From Prevotellaceae bacterium UBA1746 (GTDB lineage: Bacteria; Bacteroidota; Bacteroidia; Bacteroidales; Bacteroidaceae), in the NCBI GenBank assembly GCA_002314875.1, contig DCHS01000051.1, forward strand, positions 1 to 46,620: a DNA stretch of 46,620 nucleotides, in the 5' to 3' direction. The position numbers and the translations under genes were made by a program. The notes under the pieces were generated by a model, which saw only the letters and a list, made by a program, of their open reading frames with translations, searched no databases and was not told the DNA's origin. Numbering within the stretch: position 1 is the stretch's first letter; every line of letters begins with the position of its first letter. Positions 6,899 through 15,725 of this stretch are shown here, piece after piece.

Positions 6899-9205
6899 CT
6901 AGAGGCGGAGACGAAGCTGGAAGGTGAGGTCAGCTTTGTAGTTCTTTTCGATAAGGTTGAGGGAGGAACTGATGGCGTCGCGGTCAAAATAGCGGACGAG
7001 GGAGAAACGCGCAGAGAAGAACAGCTGATGCCAGATGCGCCAGTCCACGGTGGAACAGGTGGCCACACCTTTGCCATAAAAAGAAGGAATGCTGACGGCG
7101 CCCCGAAGCTGCGGCAGGTAGGCATAGCAACGCGCATAATAGTTATCGGTGAGAAAACCTGCGAGGAAAGCTGATAGCGTCAACCTTTTCATCTGGTGCA
7201 TCGTACAGCGGGCATAGAGAAGACCGCCTTTGGAAAGACCGCCGCTTTTATTTCCCTCCTTGTCATAGCTCACCACCTGCGAATGGTAGAGCGAAAGATC
7301 ACTGCCGACGTTCAGACTCCAGCGGGAGAAAGTCCGGGAGGATTGCCAACGGAGATGCTGGGAGGAGCGCCATTCCAAAAGCGTGCCGTCATAGCCGGAG
7401 ACATTCTGCTGGCGGTTCTGAAGCTTGTAGCGAAGACTATGCTGCCAGTTCTTTCCGCCATGACAGAGAACGCCCAAAGAAGCGGAGAAGCGATAGGAAC
7501 AGGTATCGGCAAGGTAGGCAGGACGGGGGAGATAGGCATAGGAAAAACTGCCGGAGATCTCGCATTTTTTCCAGCCGCGGAAAGTTCCGCCGAAATGCAC
7601 ACTCTCCTCATTCTGGAAGGCGTTGCCACCGTAACTTCCCTTTCCGTACGGCGTGATGAAAGCCTTGGAAAAAGAATGCATTTCGAGGGCCAAAGACAGC
7701 GTCCTAAGCGGCTGCCAACGGAGCGCCGTAATCCAGGCATAGGGGAAGCCTTTCGACTTGATTTCTTCGGAGTTGTCGACGGTTGAGGGATGGACATTGT
7801 CTTTGATGGGATCGTAGGCAAACTCTCCGAGAATAGATGCCCGCTTCCAATGGAAAAAATAATCCAGACTGAGAGCCGCTGCCCGGTCTCCTCTTAAATA
7901 ATAAGCGTTGTACTGGCGATAGGCCGGCCAATACATCTTACTGTAATGGGCGTAGGCGCCATTGAGACCGACGGAATAACGACTGCCGTCAAGCCCTACC
8001 CTTCCGCCCATCAGCATCTGGGTGGCCACCCCGCGTTTGGCAACTTCCTGGAAGGTTCTGTGCAAGCCGTCGGTCTTCCAAGCCGTGATGGTATCGGAAC
8101 TATTCTTGTCAAAATCATTCTGCGATGAAGCTCCTTTGACCGTACCGTCAAGTTGGCGGCAGGAGACGAAACCCGTCAGCTCCCACTGCAGCTGATTTCC
8201 CAAACGGACGCTCCCCGCAGCACCCCGGAGGAAGTGACTCTCATCAGTGCCGGTATGCGGTCGCAGATGGACGGCCTCGCGTTGGGATCCTGTGAGAAGG
8301 CCCAGGGTCGTGCCCCAAGTCGATCCGCCGACGATGAGCCCCTGTCCCAGCTGCAACTTATAGTCTCCGGCAACAACCGTAAAGGGTGAACGGCCCGTCG
8401 TCATCGAGGGTTTTCGGGTCACCGGAGCTTTGTAGTAGAAATAAAGCGAGGAGAAGTCCCACGGCTTGGCACCGTAGGCCGCAAAGCGCTCCCCGTAGTC
8501 TTGCTGTAACGAAATGCCGTATTTCAGCTGAGAACCAAATTGGTATTGATACTTGATTAAATGGGAGAAATTACTCCCGAGGAACATCTTTGTGGCGTAG
8601 TTGCTCTCATCATATTTGTAGAAACCGGCTCGTTTGTAGAGGGGAATATCCGCCGACATCGTGACCTCGTGAGAGCCGTCTCTCCAGAGCCGTTGCCCGG
8701 AGTGCTGGCGAGGACGGCGGAAGTTCTGTGTCCCTTGCAACTGGGAGGCAGAGGACGCACTTCCTACTCCCCTCCCCGACTGTTCGTGTCGGCCGAAAGT
8801 GATAAACAACGAAAGCCATGAGCGCTCGCGGTAACCCAGTTCGCGAACCGTCAGCAGTTCGCCCAGGGAGCGGAAACCGTGATAGCGGTCACGCTTGGCC
8901 AGCAGGGAGTCCACCTGCTCATCGCTTAAAAAATGAAAAGAAAGCAGATCCTCACGCTCAGCGGTATTGATATCAATGGGATTCTCGTGAATTTGTTTCA
9001 ATTCCTCGAGCCAATCATACCGTTCGGCGTAGTTATCGCTTTCTTCTTCGGCCTCAGCCACATACTGCTGATAGTCCTCAACGAACTGCTCCCAGGAATA
9101 GTCATTTTGGTCAAAGGAAAAAGGGGTCCGGGCACATACCGAAAGGGAGTGTGTCGGGAGCCCGAGAGCCACCAAAATCACTAATATTTGAACGAGCCTG
9201 CTCAT
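6899..9205 (-). CDS. Helix-hairpin-helix outer-membrane protein
   Basis: Predicted outer-membrane beta-barrel protein of 768 aa with an N-terminal helix-hairpin-helix region, a Bacteroidota family of unknown function. After a signal peptide (MSRLVQILVILVALGLPTHS) comes an acidic segment (YQQYVAEAEEESDNYAERYDW) and then a ComEA-like pair of hairpins: NPIDINTAEREDLLSFHFLSD and the GFRSLGELLTVRELGY region. The rest alternates polar and aromatic residues in barrel strands and ends in QLRLRL, as barrels do. ComEA-type hairpins bind DNA, but a periplasmic protein-binding role is equally possible. ATG at 9205 is used; a TTG four codons earlier overlaps the promoter box. Terminates in TAG. Confidence 0.8.
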   Translation of the reverse strand: MSRLVQILVILVALGLPTHSLSVCARTPFSFDQNDYSWEQFVEDYQQYVAEAEEESDNYAERYDWLEELKQIHENPIDINTAEREDLLSFHFLSDEQVDSLLAKRDRYHGFRSLGELLTVRELGYRERSWLSLFITFGRHEQSGRGVGSASSASQLQGTQNFRRPRQHSGQRLWRDGSHEVTMSADIPLYKRAGFYKYDESNYATKMFLGSNFSHLIKYQYQFGSQLKYGISLQQDYGERFAAYGAKPWDFSSLYFYYKAPVTRKPSMTTGRSPFTVVAGDYKLQLGQGLIVGGSTWGTTLGLLTGSQREAVHLRPHTGTDESHFLRGAAGSVRLGNQLQWELTGFVSCRQLDGTVKGASSQNDFDKNSSDTITAWKTDGLHRTFQEVAKRGVATQMLMGGRVGLDGSRYSVGLNGAYAHYSKMYWPAYRQYNAYYLRGDRAAALSLDYFFHWKRASILGEFAYDPIKDNVHPSTVDNSEEIKSKGFPYAWITALRWQPLRTLSLALEMHSFSKAFITPYGKGSYGGNAFQNEESVHFGGTFRGWKKCEISGSFSYAYLPRPAYLADTCSYRFSASLGVLCHGGKNWQHSLRYKLQNRQQNVSGYDGTLLEWRSSQHLRWQSSRTFSRWSLNVGSDLSLYHSQVVSYDKEGNKSGGLSKGGLLYARCTMHQMKRLTLSAFLAGFLTDNYYARCYAYLPQLRGAVSIPSFYGKGVATCSTVDWRIWHQLFFSARFSLVRYFDRDAISSSLNLIEKNYKADLTFQLRLRL

Positions 9206-9214
9206 TTCGGGGGG

Positions 9215-9222
9215 CAAAGGTA
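9215..9222 (-). promoter_or_regulatory. -7 box (TACCTTTG) almost touching the start codon
   Basis: TACCTTTG on the minus strand matches TAnnTTTG and ends only nine bases before the ATG at 9205. Transcription would begin within a few bases of the start codon, implying a leaderless or nearly leaderless mRNA. Confidence 0.5.
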
Positions 9223-9250
9223 CGACTTTCCGGGGAAATATGCAAATTAT

Positions 9251-9320
9251 TCCGGAAGTTCCGGTAGGTCCGGAGATTCCGGGTTGTCCGGAAGTTCCGG
9301 ATATTCCGGAGCGTCCGGAG
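9251..9320. repeat. 9-bp CCGG tandem array R6
   Basis: About seven to eight units in strict 9-bp register (TCCGGAAGT, TCCGGTAGG, TCCGGAGAT, TCCGGATAT) between the promoter of the helix-hairpin-helix gene and the terminator of the upstream T9SS gene. Confidence 0.88.
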
Positions 9321-9323
9321 CAT

Positions 9324-9362
9324 AAAAAAGCCTCCTCGGAACGGGATGTTCCGAGGAGGCTT
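9324..9362 (-). terminator. Strong terminator ending the surface gene train
   Basis: A 15-bp perfect stem (AAGCCTCCTCGGAAC and its complement) with a 4-5 nt loop is followed on the minus strand by six T. It lies about 40 bases after the stop of T9SS protein B and closes the 25.7-kb train. Confidence 0.92.
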
Positions 9363-9398
9363 ATTCTGTGGGCAAGTCCGGAGGGGACTTACTGGATA

Positions 9399-12300
9399 TT
9401 AGCGGAGAACCTTGCGGCCGTTAGCGATGACAACGCCCTGCTGGGGAGCAGCGATGCGGCGACCAGAGAGGTCGTAGATAGCTTCTGCAGCGGGAGCAGT
9501 TTCAACGGTAGCGATAGCCGTGGGAACTACGAGGGGAGCGCGGAAAGGAACAGGAGCGGTGAGGCTACCTGCAGCAGCGCTGAAGTTAACGGTCTCGTTG
9601 AGCTGGAATTCCTGGAGGCCGTCGCCAATGCGGAAGTTAACGGTTTCACCACCCTTACCGTGAACGGTGATGAAGACGAGGGTACGGTCGTCACACTGAA
9701 CCATCTTACCTTCACCGCGGCACTCATCACCTACGAAGGCACCGATGGTGTAGTTTTCAGCATCGGGAACATTGGTGATTTCAGCAACGATGGTCATGTT
9801 GTCGGCATAGTCAGAAGCGTTGTACTTCCACTGGCTATGAGCCTGAGCACGACGGTTAGAGGGAGCAGCAGAGAAGTCAGGCTGTTCGAGAGTAACCATT
9901 TCGTTGCCGAAGGTTACCCGGGTCGTTTCACCAGCATTGTAGAACAAGAAGCTTTCGCCGTACTTCAGTTCGGTCAGGCTACCGGTCCATGCAGTACCGT
10001 TAGCCTCAGCAAAACCATTGCTAAAGCTTACGACACGGTTACCGCTGGTCTTGGGAAGGAGTTCGCCGAAGTCATAGAGAGGATGGTTGTACTGGTAAGG
10101 ATAAACAACCCAGGTCCAACCCTTGTACAATACCACTTCAGTTGAATTGTTCAAACTGTAGACAACAGCCCTTTCATTATAGGTAAGATCAGCTGCAGCC
10201 TTCGTCTTCAACTTGTAAGCCTGGTTATTGGTGACACTAGTGAGGCTACCGAAGAAACCGTATTTACTATCGTAGCAGGCATCGGTGGTCTGAGTACGAA
10301 TATCATAAACAGCATCGCCAGCGATATCATTATCAAATTCCACAAGGTCCGTCTCTTCCAGCAAACCATAGAAGCTGCACCATGACCATCCATTGGGAAC
10401 CGACTGGTCTGCGGGAACAGAGAAGAAGCCAGCACTACTCCAGTCAGTATCTTCATTCTGATAGCTTGCAACAAGTTTGAAGAGAGGATATGCCACATAG
10501 GGAGTCACCTCGAGATAGAGGGCACCGTTGTCCTTGACGAAACGAACATCTGCCAATTCCCAGTCATTGGGGAAAGTAAGCTGGCCGGAAGTAACGGTGA
10601 ACTTGAAGTTCTGAACATCGTATTCAGCATCAGCGGGATTAACAGTAGCCGGAACGCGGGTCGTCTCGAAACGCTTTAATTCATCGGGGAGAGAGAAAGT
10701 TATGCTCTCGAGGGGAGTATAGTCCAAGGTTACCGTTACAGTTGCTGACAAATTGAAAGAAGGACCATCTGTTTCTGCAAGGACAATGCTGATGGGATCG
10801 TTAGCAACAGCCTTCAAACCGGTGAGGGTGAAACCAACAACGCGGTAATTCTGAGTCTCCGTTGTCTGGCAGGTTACAGCAAAGTTGGGAGTATAGCCGA
10901 AGCGTGTGGTAAGGTCCTTGTAAGCTACCGTTTCCTTGTTTCCATCGATAGTGAATTCGAAGGTGATGTAGTCGCGGAGGTCAGCATCACCGAGTTTTCT
11001 AACTTCGATATTAGCGAGCTTTGCAGTGGGCTGATACTGAGCGAAGACATCATAGGGAGTGATGAAGAGCTTGGATTCTGCGCCCAGCTTGACATCACCC
11101 TTGAGACCATTGAGATAAAGATTAACACCGGTGGTGAAGGTAGATTTCAGAGCCGTGATGGTCAGGATATCATCCTCGTCAGACTCGATATAGCTATTGT
11201 CAGCACCGAGAGAATATGTACCTACATAGTTGATTTCAATATCTGGATTGTAGCCGAGGTAGGTAGCGAGATTATCCCATTTTACAACGTCGTAGTCAGA
11301 CTCTGTGGGATTTTCAGGAGCATCTTCCTTCAGAATCTTGAAGGAGATGTAATCGCGGAGGTCTGCCGTCTGGCCCTTTTCGAGGGTGACATTGCTGAGG
11401 ACCATTTCAGTATAGCGGTCGAAGAGGTCGATGGGAGTAATACGGAGGGTTGCAGGTTCAGCATCGTCCAGCATAGCAAACTGGCAGCCTTCACCCCAAC
11501 CGCTAACCGTCACTGGGATACCCTTTCTATCCGTACGCTTGAGCGGAGTGATATAGTTAGGCATGTTGTTGGTATTCTCGAAATAGTCACTACACCAATC
11601 ATAGGTTTCCAACTGGAAGGTCAGATCGGGGGTGTAGCCGAGGAACTGAGACAAACGCGCATAAGGAACTTCCTCGTAAGCAACATAACTCATTACCGTT
11701 GGATCGGGGAAGAGGAAGACGAGGTTGTTACGGATGTCATAGTCAGCACCATAGGGAACGGTGAGGTCCGTCAACTTAATCTTCACATCGGTATCGAGAC
11801 GGTCGTAGGGAGTGATGTAAACGGTTGAGTTTACAATCTTCGTTTGATAATTTAAAACCAAGGCGCAAGTCAAACCTTCGCCCGTCTTCTTTGTAGCCTT
11901 TTTTGCAGAAATGCAATTATCACTTACTCCATAATAGTCAGAGAACTGGGTTTGCACGAAGAAAGTGTAATTCACGGGCTTAGCAGGAAGTTCTGCCCAG
12001 GTAGTGGAAACATTTGCTCCGTCTGCCGTATGGTAGTTCACCTTCAGGAGCGAGTAAAGGTCTGCACTCTTGGGGTTGGTTTCCATGTCCAGATAGATGT
12101 CATCCATCGAGTAGGTAACATCACTGCTCAGGTCGATTACAGCAAGGTGTACAAGTTCGGAGAGGTCACCGAAACGACCTTCGGTAGAGAACTTGTAGGT
12201 GGTTGTGAACTTGTACTGGAGGCTGTTAACGAAGGTACGGAGTTCAATGTCTTTGCCATTGTCTTCCGCATTACCATAGACATAGAGAGAAGCGTAACGG

Positions 12301-12539
12301 CCAACGTTCGAATTGAGGCTGGAAGCCGTAGTGACACCACGACAAACGCCATCAATGAAAGCAGCGACCTCAATGTTGTCATTGGAGCTGGCGGCAGCAC
12401 CGTTGACGGTAAAGTCGAAGGAGATGATGGTGCTAGCCGGATAGTCGTTGGGACTCGGGGCTGTCCATTCTGGCTTCGTCTCCGCCCATGTTGCCATAGT
12501 AACAAGCATGAGCATCAAAACAGAAAATAATCTTTTCAT
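9399..12539 (-). CDS. T9SS-tailed tandem-repeat surface protein (B)
   Basis: Secreted protein of 1046 aa, function unknown. Order: signal peptide (MKRLFSVLMLMLVTMATWA); an N-terminal beta domain containing IEVAAFIDGVCRG; about four repeats of roughly 110-130 aa marked by ITPYD and DLRDYI and by LGYxPD; a domain with GWTWVVYPYQYN; a second ECRGEG domain (IGAFVGDECRGEG...VFITVHGKGGETVNFRIG); and the C-terminal sorting tail IYDLSGRRIAAPQQGVVIANGRKVLR-like, typical of Prevotella cargo sent across the outer membrane by T9SS. It is a clear paralogue of the 1166-aa protein at 31335-34835 with the same domain order. It is the last gene before a strong terminator. The 176-bp gap upstream holds a hairpin, so it may also be expressed separately. 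Confidence 0.88.
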   Translation of the reverse strand: MKRLFSVLMLMLVTMATWAETKPEWTAPSPNDYPASTIISFDFTVNGAAASSNDNIEVAAFIDGVCRGVTTASSLNSNVGRYASLYVYGNAEDNGKDIELRTFVNSLQYKFTTTYKFSTEGRFGDLSELVHLAVIDLSSDVTYSMDDIYLDMETNPKSADLYSLLKVNYHTADGANVSTTWAELPAKPVNYTFFVQTQFSDYYGVSDNCISAKKATKKTGEGLTCALVLNYQTKIVNSTVYITPYDRLDTDVKIKLTDLTVPYGADYDIRNNLVFLFPDPTVMSYVAYEEVPYARLSQFLGYTPDLTFQLETYDWCSDYFENTNNMPNYITPLKRTDRKGIPVTVSGWGEGCQFAMLDDAEPATLRITPIDLFDRYTEMVLSNVTLEKGQTADLRDYISFKILKEDAPENPTESDYDVVKWDNLATYLGYNPDIEINYVGTYSLGADNSYIESDEDDILTITALKSTFTTGVNLYLNGLKGDVKLGAESKLFITPYDVFAQYQPTAKLANIEVRKLGDADLRDYITFEFTIDGNKETVAYKDLTTRFGYTPNFAVTCQTTETQNYRVVGFTLTGLKAVANDPISIVLAETDGPSFNLSATVTVTLDYTPLESITFSLPDELKRFETTRVPATVNPADAEYDVQNFKFTVTSGQLTFPNDWELADVRFVKDNGALYLEVTPYVAYPLFKLVASYQNEDTDWSSAGFFSVPADQSVPNGWSWCSFYGLLEETDLVEFDNDIAGDAVYDIRTQTTDACYDSKYGFFGSLTSVTNNQAYKLKTKAAADLTYNERAVVYSLNNSTEVVLYKGWTWVVYPYQYNHPLYDFGELLPKTSGNRVVSFSNGFAEANGTAWTGSLTELKYGESFLFYNAGETTRVTFGNEMVTLEQPDFSAAPSNRRAQAHSQWKYNASDYADNMTIVAEITNVPDAENYTIGAFVGDECRGEGKMVQCDDRTLVFITVHGKGGETVNFRIGDGLQEFQLNETVNFSAAAGSLTAPVPFRAPLVVPTAIATVETAPAAEAIYDLSGRRIAAPQQGVVIANGRKVLR

Positions 12540-12592
12540 AATTTTGAGAGATTAATAGTTAATATTATTGTTGTTATAGATAATCGATATTT

Positions 12593-12615
12593 CTCGGGGC
12601 GAACTACGCCCCGAG
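12593..12615. repeat. GC-rich hairpin in the DUF1573-B gap
   Basis: Arms CTCGGGGCG and CGCCCCGAG around AACTA form a perfect 9-bp hairpin. On the minus strand it is followed by AAATATCG rather than a T run, so it may be an attenuator or RNA-stabilising hairpin between the two genes. The same GAACTACGC string recurs in inverted orientation at 12721-12729, at the end of the upstream gene. Confidence 0.5.
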
Positions 12616-12629
12616 TTGCGGGACGGGGA

Positions 12630-12710
12630 CTCTTCGGAACAAAGCGAAGCGAAGGGTGCGAGGGAGCGCAATCGAAGGGAGCGAGGGAGAGCAAGCGAAA
12701 AGAGCGAACT
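12630..12710. repeat. Purine-rich GCGARNGAG low-complexity stretch
   Basis: Degenerate repeats of the type gcgaagcgaagg / gcgagggagcg fill the gap after the DUF1573 stop codon. No coding signal is visible in it. Confidence 0.5.
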
Positions 12711-12715
12711 GAGCG

Positions 12716-13108
12716 CTACTGCGTAGTTCCCTTGACGAAGAGGCGGGTGTAGGCATGCACCGTATTGACGTAGACGGTGATGGATTTGCGGAAGGGGCCG
12801 GTGCGGAGGGAGGCGCCGTTGAACTGAACGGTGACCGTTCCCTTTTTGCCGGGGAGTATCGCTTCTTTTGTATAGTTTGTCGTCGTGCAGCCGCAGCTGG
12901 TGGCGACATGATGAATGACGAGCGGCGCCTGTCCCGTGTTGGTCACCGTGAAGGTATGTTGCTGTACCTTGTCCTTCTTGAAGGTCCCGAAGTCATGCGA
13001 CTGCTTGTCGAAGTGGCAGACTGGGAGATGCTGCACCACCGAGGTGGAGTCCGGCGGGAGGCTGAAGGCGGGAGAAAGCAAGGACAAGAATAAAGAGAGT
13101 AAAACCAT
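12716..13108 (-). CDS. DUF1573 domain protein, secreted
   Basis: A 130-aa protein with a signal peptide (MVLLSLFLSLLSPAFS) followed by one DUF1573 Ig-like fold: FDKQSHDFGTFKKDKVQQHTFTVTNTG, then VATSCGCTTTNY with the typical SCGC pair, then GPFRKSITVYVN. This family is common in Bacteroidota as a small periplasmic or surface beta-sandwich of unknown function. Its start lies 6 bp from the stop of the upstream 865-aa lipoprotein gene, so the two are almost surely co-transcribed. Stop codon TAG. Normal length for a single-domain member. Confidence 0.88.
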   Translation of the reverse strand: MVLLSLFLSLLSPAFSLPPDSTSVVQHLPVCHFDKQSHDFGTFKKDKVQQHTFTVTNTGQAPLVIHHVATSCGCTTTNYTKEAILPGKKGTVTVQFNGASLRTGPFRKSITVYVNTVHAYTRLFVKGTTQ

Positions 13109-13114
13109 TATTAT

Positions 13115-15712
13115 TTAAAATTCACTTTCAATATACTCGATATCTCCATAATTATCGACACTCCAGGGATAATCCTTTTCTAGGCCAGAATAAAGAACCA
13201 TTGAATGTGTTTGGGGATTATCATCGACATATTTCCCCATGTATTTCAAAGCAGGTGCACAAGTGAGCGTAAGGTTCTCTCCTTCGTCTTTTGGCGTGTA
13301 AACAAATTCAAAAGTGTTGAAGTAATAGCCTGTTTTATAGCCAGATTGTCTAATCGGAACTGTTACTTGCTTGATTTTTTTCCCTTTTGAATCGTATAAA
13401 TTGAAAAACCATTCTACTTCGTCAATATGATCGCCATAATTAAGGCGTGAAACATAACCGAATTTATAAATCTGAGCATTTTCAGAAGCTAACGGATAGT
13501 CTATTCGTTCCTTACTATTTAGTTTACGTCCTTTAATCTGAGCATCGTCAACAATAGTAATTGAAGGTTTCTGATTTTTCAGCATCTGGGCATATTCGGG
13601 ATAGTACAGATAATAATCGTATTCTTTGCTATAGAGGCAAGGCAATATTATCATTGGAAAGTCAGTAAGACAGTCCGCAACGAGGGGGCATTCATAGCTA
13701 GTAACTCTTTCATCAAACTCATAGGTCATTGCCCTGAATGGATAGATAGCAACTTCCGGCTTGATTTCCCAGTCCGGGTCATCGCGGAAAATATCATTGT
13801 CTTTAGTATAATCAAATTTATGATCTCTAGTCCATACGTAAACTCTTAGCCTGGGTTCGTAAGTTTTATTAGTAGGATAGAATCCTAGTGATTTAAAAGG
13901 TAATGTTGCTTTTAAATACGTTCCTCCACTTTTCGGTACAAATCTAGCATCAATACTTTTAAACGAATTAGAGAAAGTAGGATATCCGTAATAATTTAAT
14001 GTACAGAAATCATTTTCAGGTAAATCAATCTGTTGTTTATACAGTTCTAATCCCATTGGTGATACTGTACCATAGACTACACCTTGAATTATTGTATAGG
14101 GATGGATAACATCCTTACTAGACATATTCTTTGCAGTGAATTTGTTCTTCGAGCCACCTTCAAAATAGTTGTCAGAAGATACACTCATTTTTACACCCGC
14201 AGAACCCGTAATTTCGGCACCAATTCCTACACAGCCACCAGCAAGAATTTGACCTCCGATTACAACATAAATTCCAGCGTCAAAGTGTCCTTCACCTTGA
14301 ATGTCAGTTGTTATCTTACCTGGATGAGGTTCTTTTATTGGTTCTTGATATCTTCCGAATTGCTTGTTACCCGCTTTTTCTCCAGTCTCATACTGAACAG
14401 ATACTGTTCCAGAGATTCCAACGTTTACTTTTACACCAACTTCAAAAATACCATTAACAGTAAATGCAAGACCTGGTCCAACAATAATTACTCTGTTTAG
14501 ACGGAAAAATTGCAGTTTATTTAGGCCAGAAGAAGAACCCGAAGATGCTCTGACATTTTTATGGTATGTATTTATAGCATTCCATGCTTTATCTGCATCT
14601 GATGGATAATTGAGATATGCTTTACCATCTATGTCAAATCCAACGGTTAAAGAACCCGTAACCGTTTTCTCTGTATCAGTCCAGTCTTCACTTGTATCAG
14701 TTTCTTTATCGTAATCTGCATGATAGAGAACTTTTGAACTTTGTTCAACAGTGTATTTCGTAAAGACATTGAAGCTTTTTGCAGTATGGGAACCTTGTAA
14801 AGCCTCAAATGCCTTCTCTTTCCATTTTTCCTGTCCTTGCAATAGTGTTACTAATTGAGGAAGAGATACTGTAATTCCAGGTTTCTGCCTTTCTGCCTTT
14901 CCTTCCTCTTGTTCGTAGAATGCAATACTAGCAGAAACACCGGCCTCAGGATCAAAATATTTTCCTTTATCAAACGATGTCGCCTTGCAATTCTTTGTAA
15001 GAGTAAAAACAGTTCTCTCTTTCACCCACCTGTCTTTTTTCTCTTCTGGCATATCTTCACCTCTAGATTCTTTTAAACGAGACGGGAAATGCTTCTTCAT
15101 TTGCCATTCGTAAAGTTCAGGGAGTTCATCCTTAACATAAGAATAATCCAAGAAGATTTTTTTGTCATCCATTGAAGCACGGGATCTACGTCTCGAATTG
15201 GCTAACGGACCTTGTACACTATCTGGCAATCTGTAATCCTCTTCTGTCCAATCCTCAGGAATGTCTAAAATCGTCATGGGCATGTCAATCGTATACTTCA
15301 AATCCTTGAAGATTTCGTGGGTCTGAGCCTGGGTCGTCTTCAGACGAATCAGACCGTTTGTATTGCTACGCTCTAAAACCTTGCCATAGTAGCCGATAGG
15401 GAATTCCATATTACAGCCTATCATGACATAACCGCCCACCTGAGGCATCCATTCCTGAGGAACATTGTCCTTGAAATAGATGATCGTATCTGATTCAACG
15501 GCAGCAAAGTACTCCATCACATTGTCTGTAATGGGCTTTACACCTTCGTTAAACTGGTAGGTGACTTCTGCAATATCACTTTTATAGGTGTAGGGTTCAT
15601 ACACACCTTTCTCCTCTTCTGACAACAGCCACTCCTCCATCGACAACGTACAGCTGCCGAGGATCATCGTGAAAACGCTAAGAACAAAGAAGAATATAGA
15701 TTGACGTCGCAT
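13115..15712 (-). CDS. Large lipoprotein of unknown function (865 aa)
   Basis: Not recognised as a named family. It starts with a lipoprotein signal (MRRQSIFFFVLSVFTMILGSC, lipobox LGSC, C21), so it is probably lipid-anchored. The N-terminal 180 aa are followed by an SRRRSRAS basic patch. Residues about 408-515 are a glycine-rich alternating segment (GIFEVGVKVNVGISGTVSVQYE, GGCVGIGAEITGSAGVKM) resembling one in the giant protein at 18683-29437. The C-terminal third is beta-rich with many aromatic residues. It lies in a tight gene train: 13 bp after the small lipoprotein gene and 6 bp before the DUF1573 gene. The DNA is visibly more AT-rich than its neighbours, which may indicate separate origin or relaxed codon use. 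Confidence 0.85.
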   Translation of the reverse strand: MRRQSIFFFVLSVFTMILGSCTLSMEEWLLSEEEKGVYEPYTYKSDIAEVTYQFNEGVKPITDNVMEYFAAVESDTIIYFKDNVPQEWMPQVGGYVMIGCNMEFPIGYYGKVLERSNTNGLIRLKTTQAQTHEIFKDLKYTIDMPMTILDIPEDWTEEDYRLPDSVQGPLANSRRRSRASMDDKKIFLDYSYVKDELPELYEWQMKKHFPSRLKESRGEDMPEEKKDRWVKERTVFTLTKNCKATSFDKGKYFDPEAGVSASIAFYEQEEGKAERQKPGITVSLPQLVTLLQGQEKWKEKAFEALQGSHTAKSFNVFTKYTVEQSSKVLYHADYDKETDTSEDWTDTEKTVTGSLTVGFDIDGKAYLNYPSDADKAWNAINTYHKNVRASSGSSSGLNKLQFFRLNRVIIVGPGLAFTVNGIFEVGVKVNVGISGTVSVQYETGEKAGNKQFGRYQEPIKEPHPGKITTDIQGEGHFDAGIYVVIGGQILAGGCVGIGAEITGSAGVKMSVSSDNYFEGGSKNKFTAKNMSSKDVIHPYTIIQGVVYGTVSPMGLELYKQQIDLPENDFCTLNYYGYPTFSNSFKSIDARFVPKSGGTYLKATLPFKSLGFYPTNKTYEPRLRVYVWTRDHKFDYTKDNDIFRDDPDWEIKPEVAIYPFRAMTYEFDERVTSYECPLVADCLTDFPMIILPCLYSKEYDYYLYYPEYAQMLKNQKPSITIVDDAQIKGRKLNSKERIDYPLASENAQIYKFGYVSRLNYGDHIDEVEWFFNLYDSKGKKIKQVTVPIRQSGYKTGYYFNTFEFVYTPKDEGENLTLTCAPALKYMGKYVDDNPQTHSMVLYSGLEKDYPWSVDNYGDIEYIESEF

Positions 15713-15725
15713 AATCGAAAGATTT

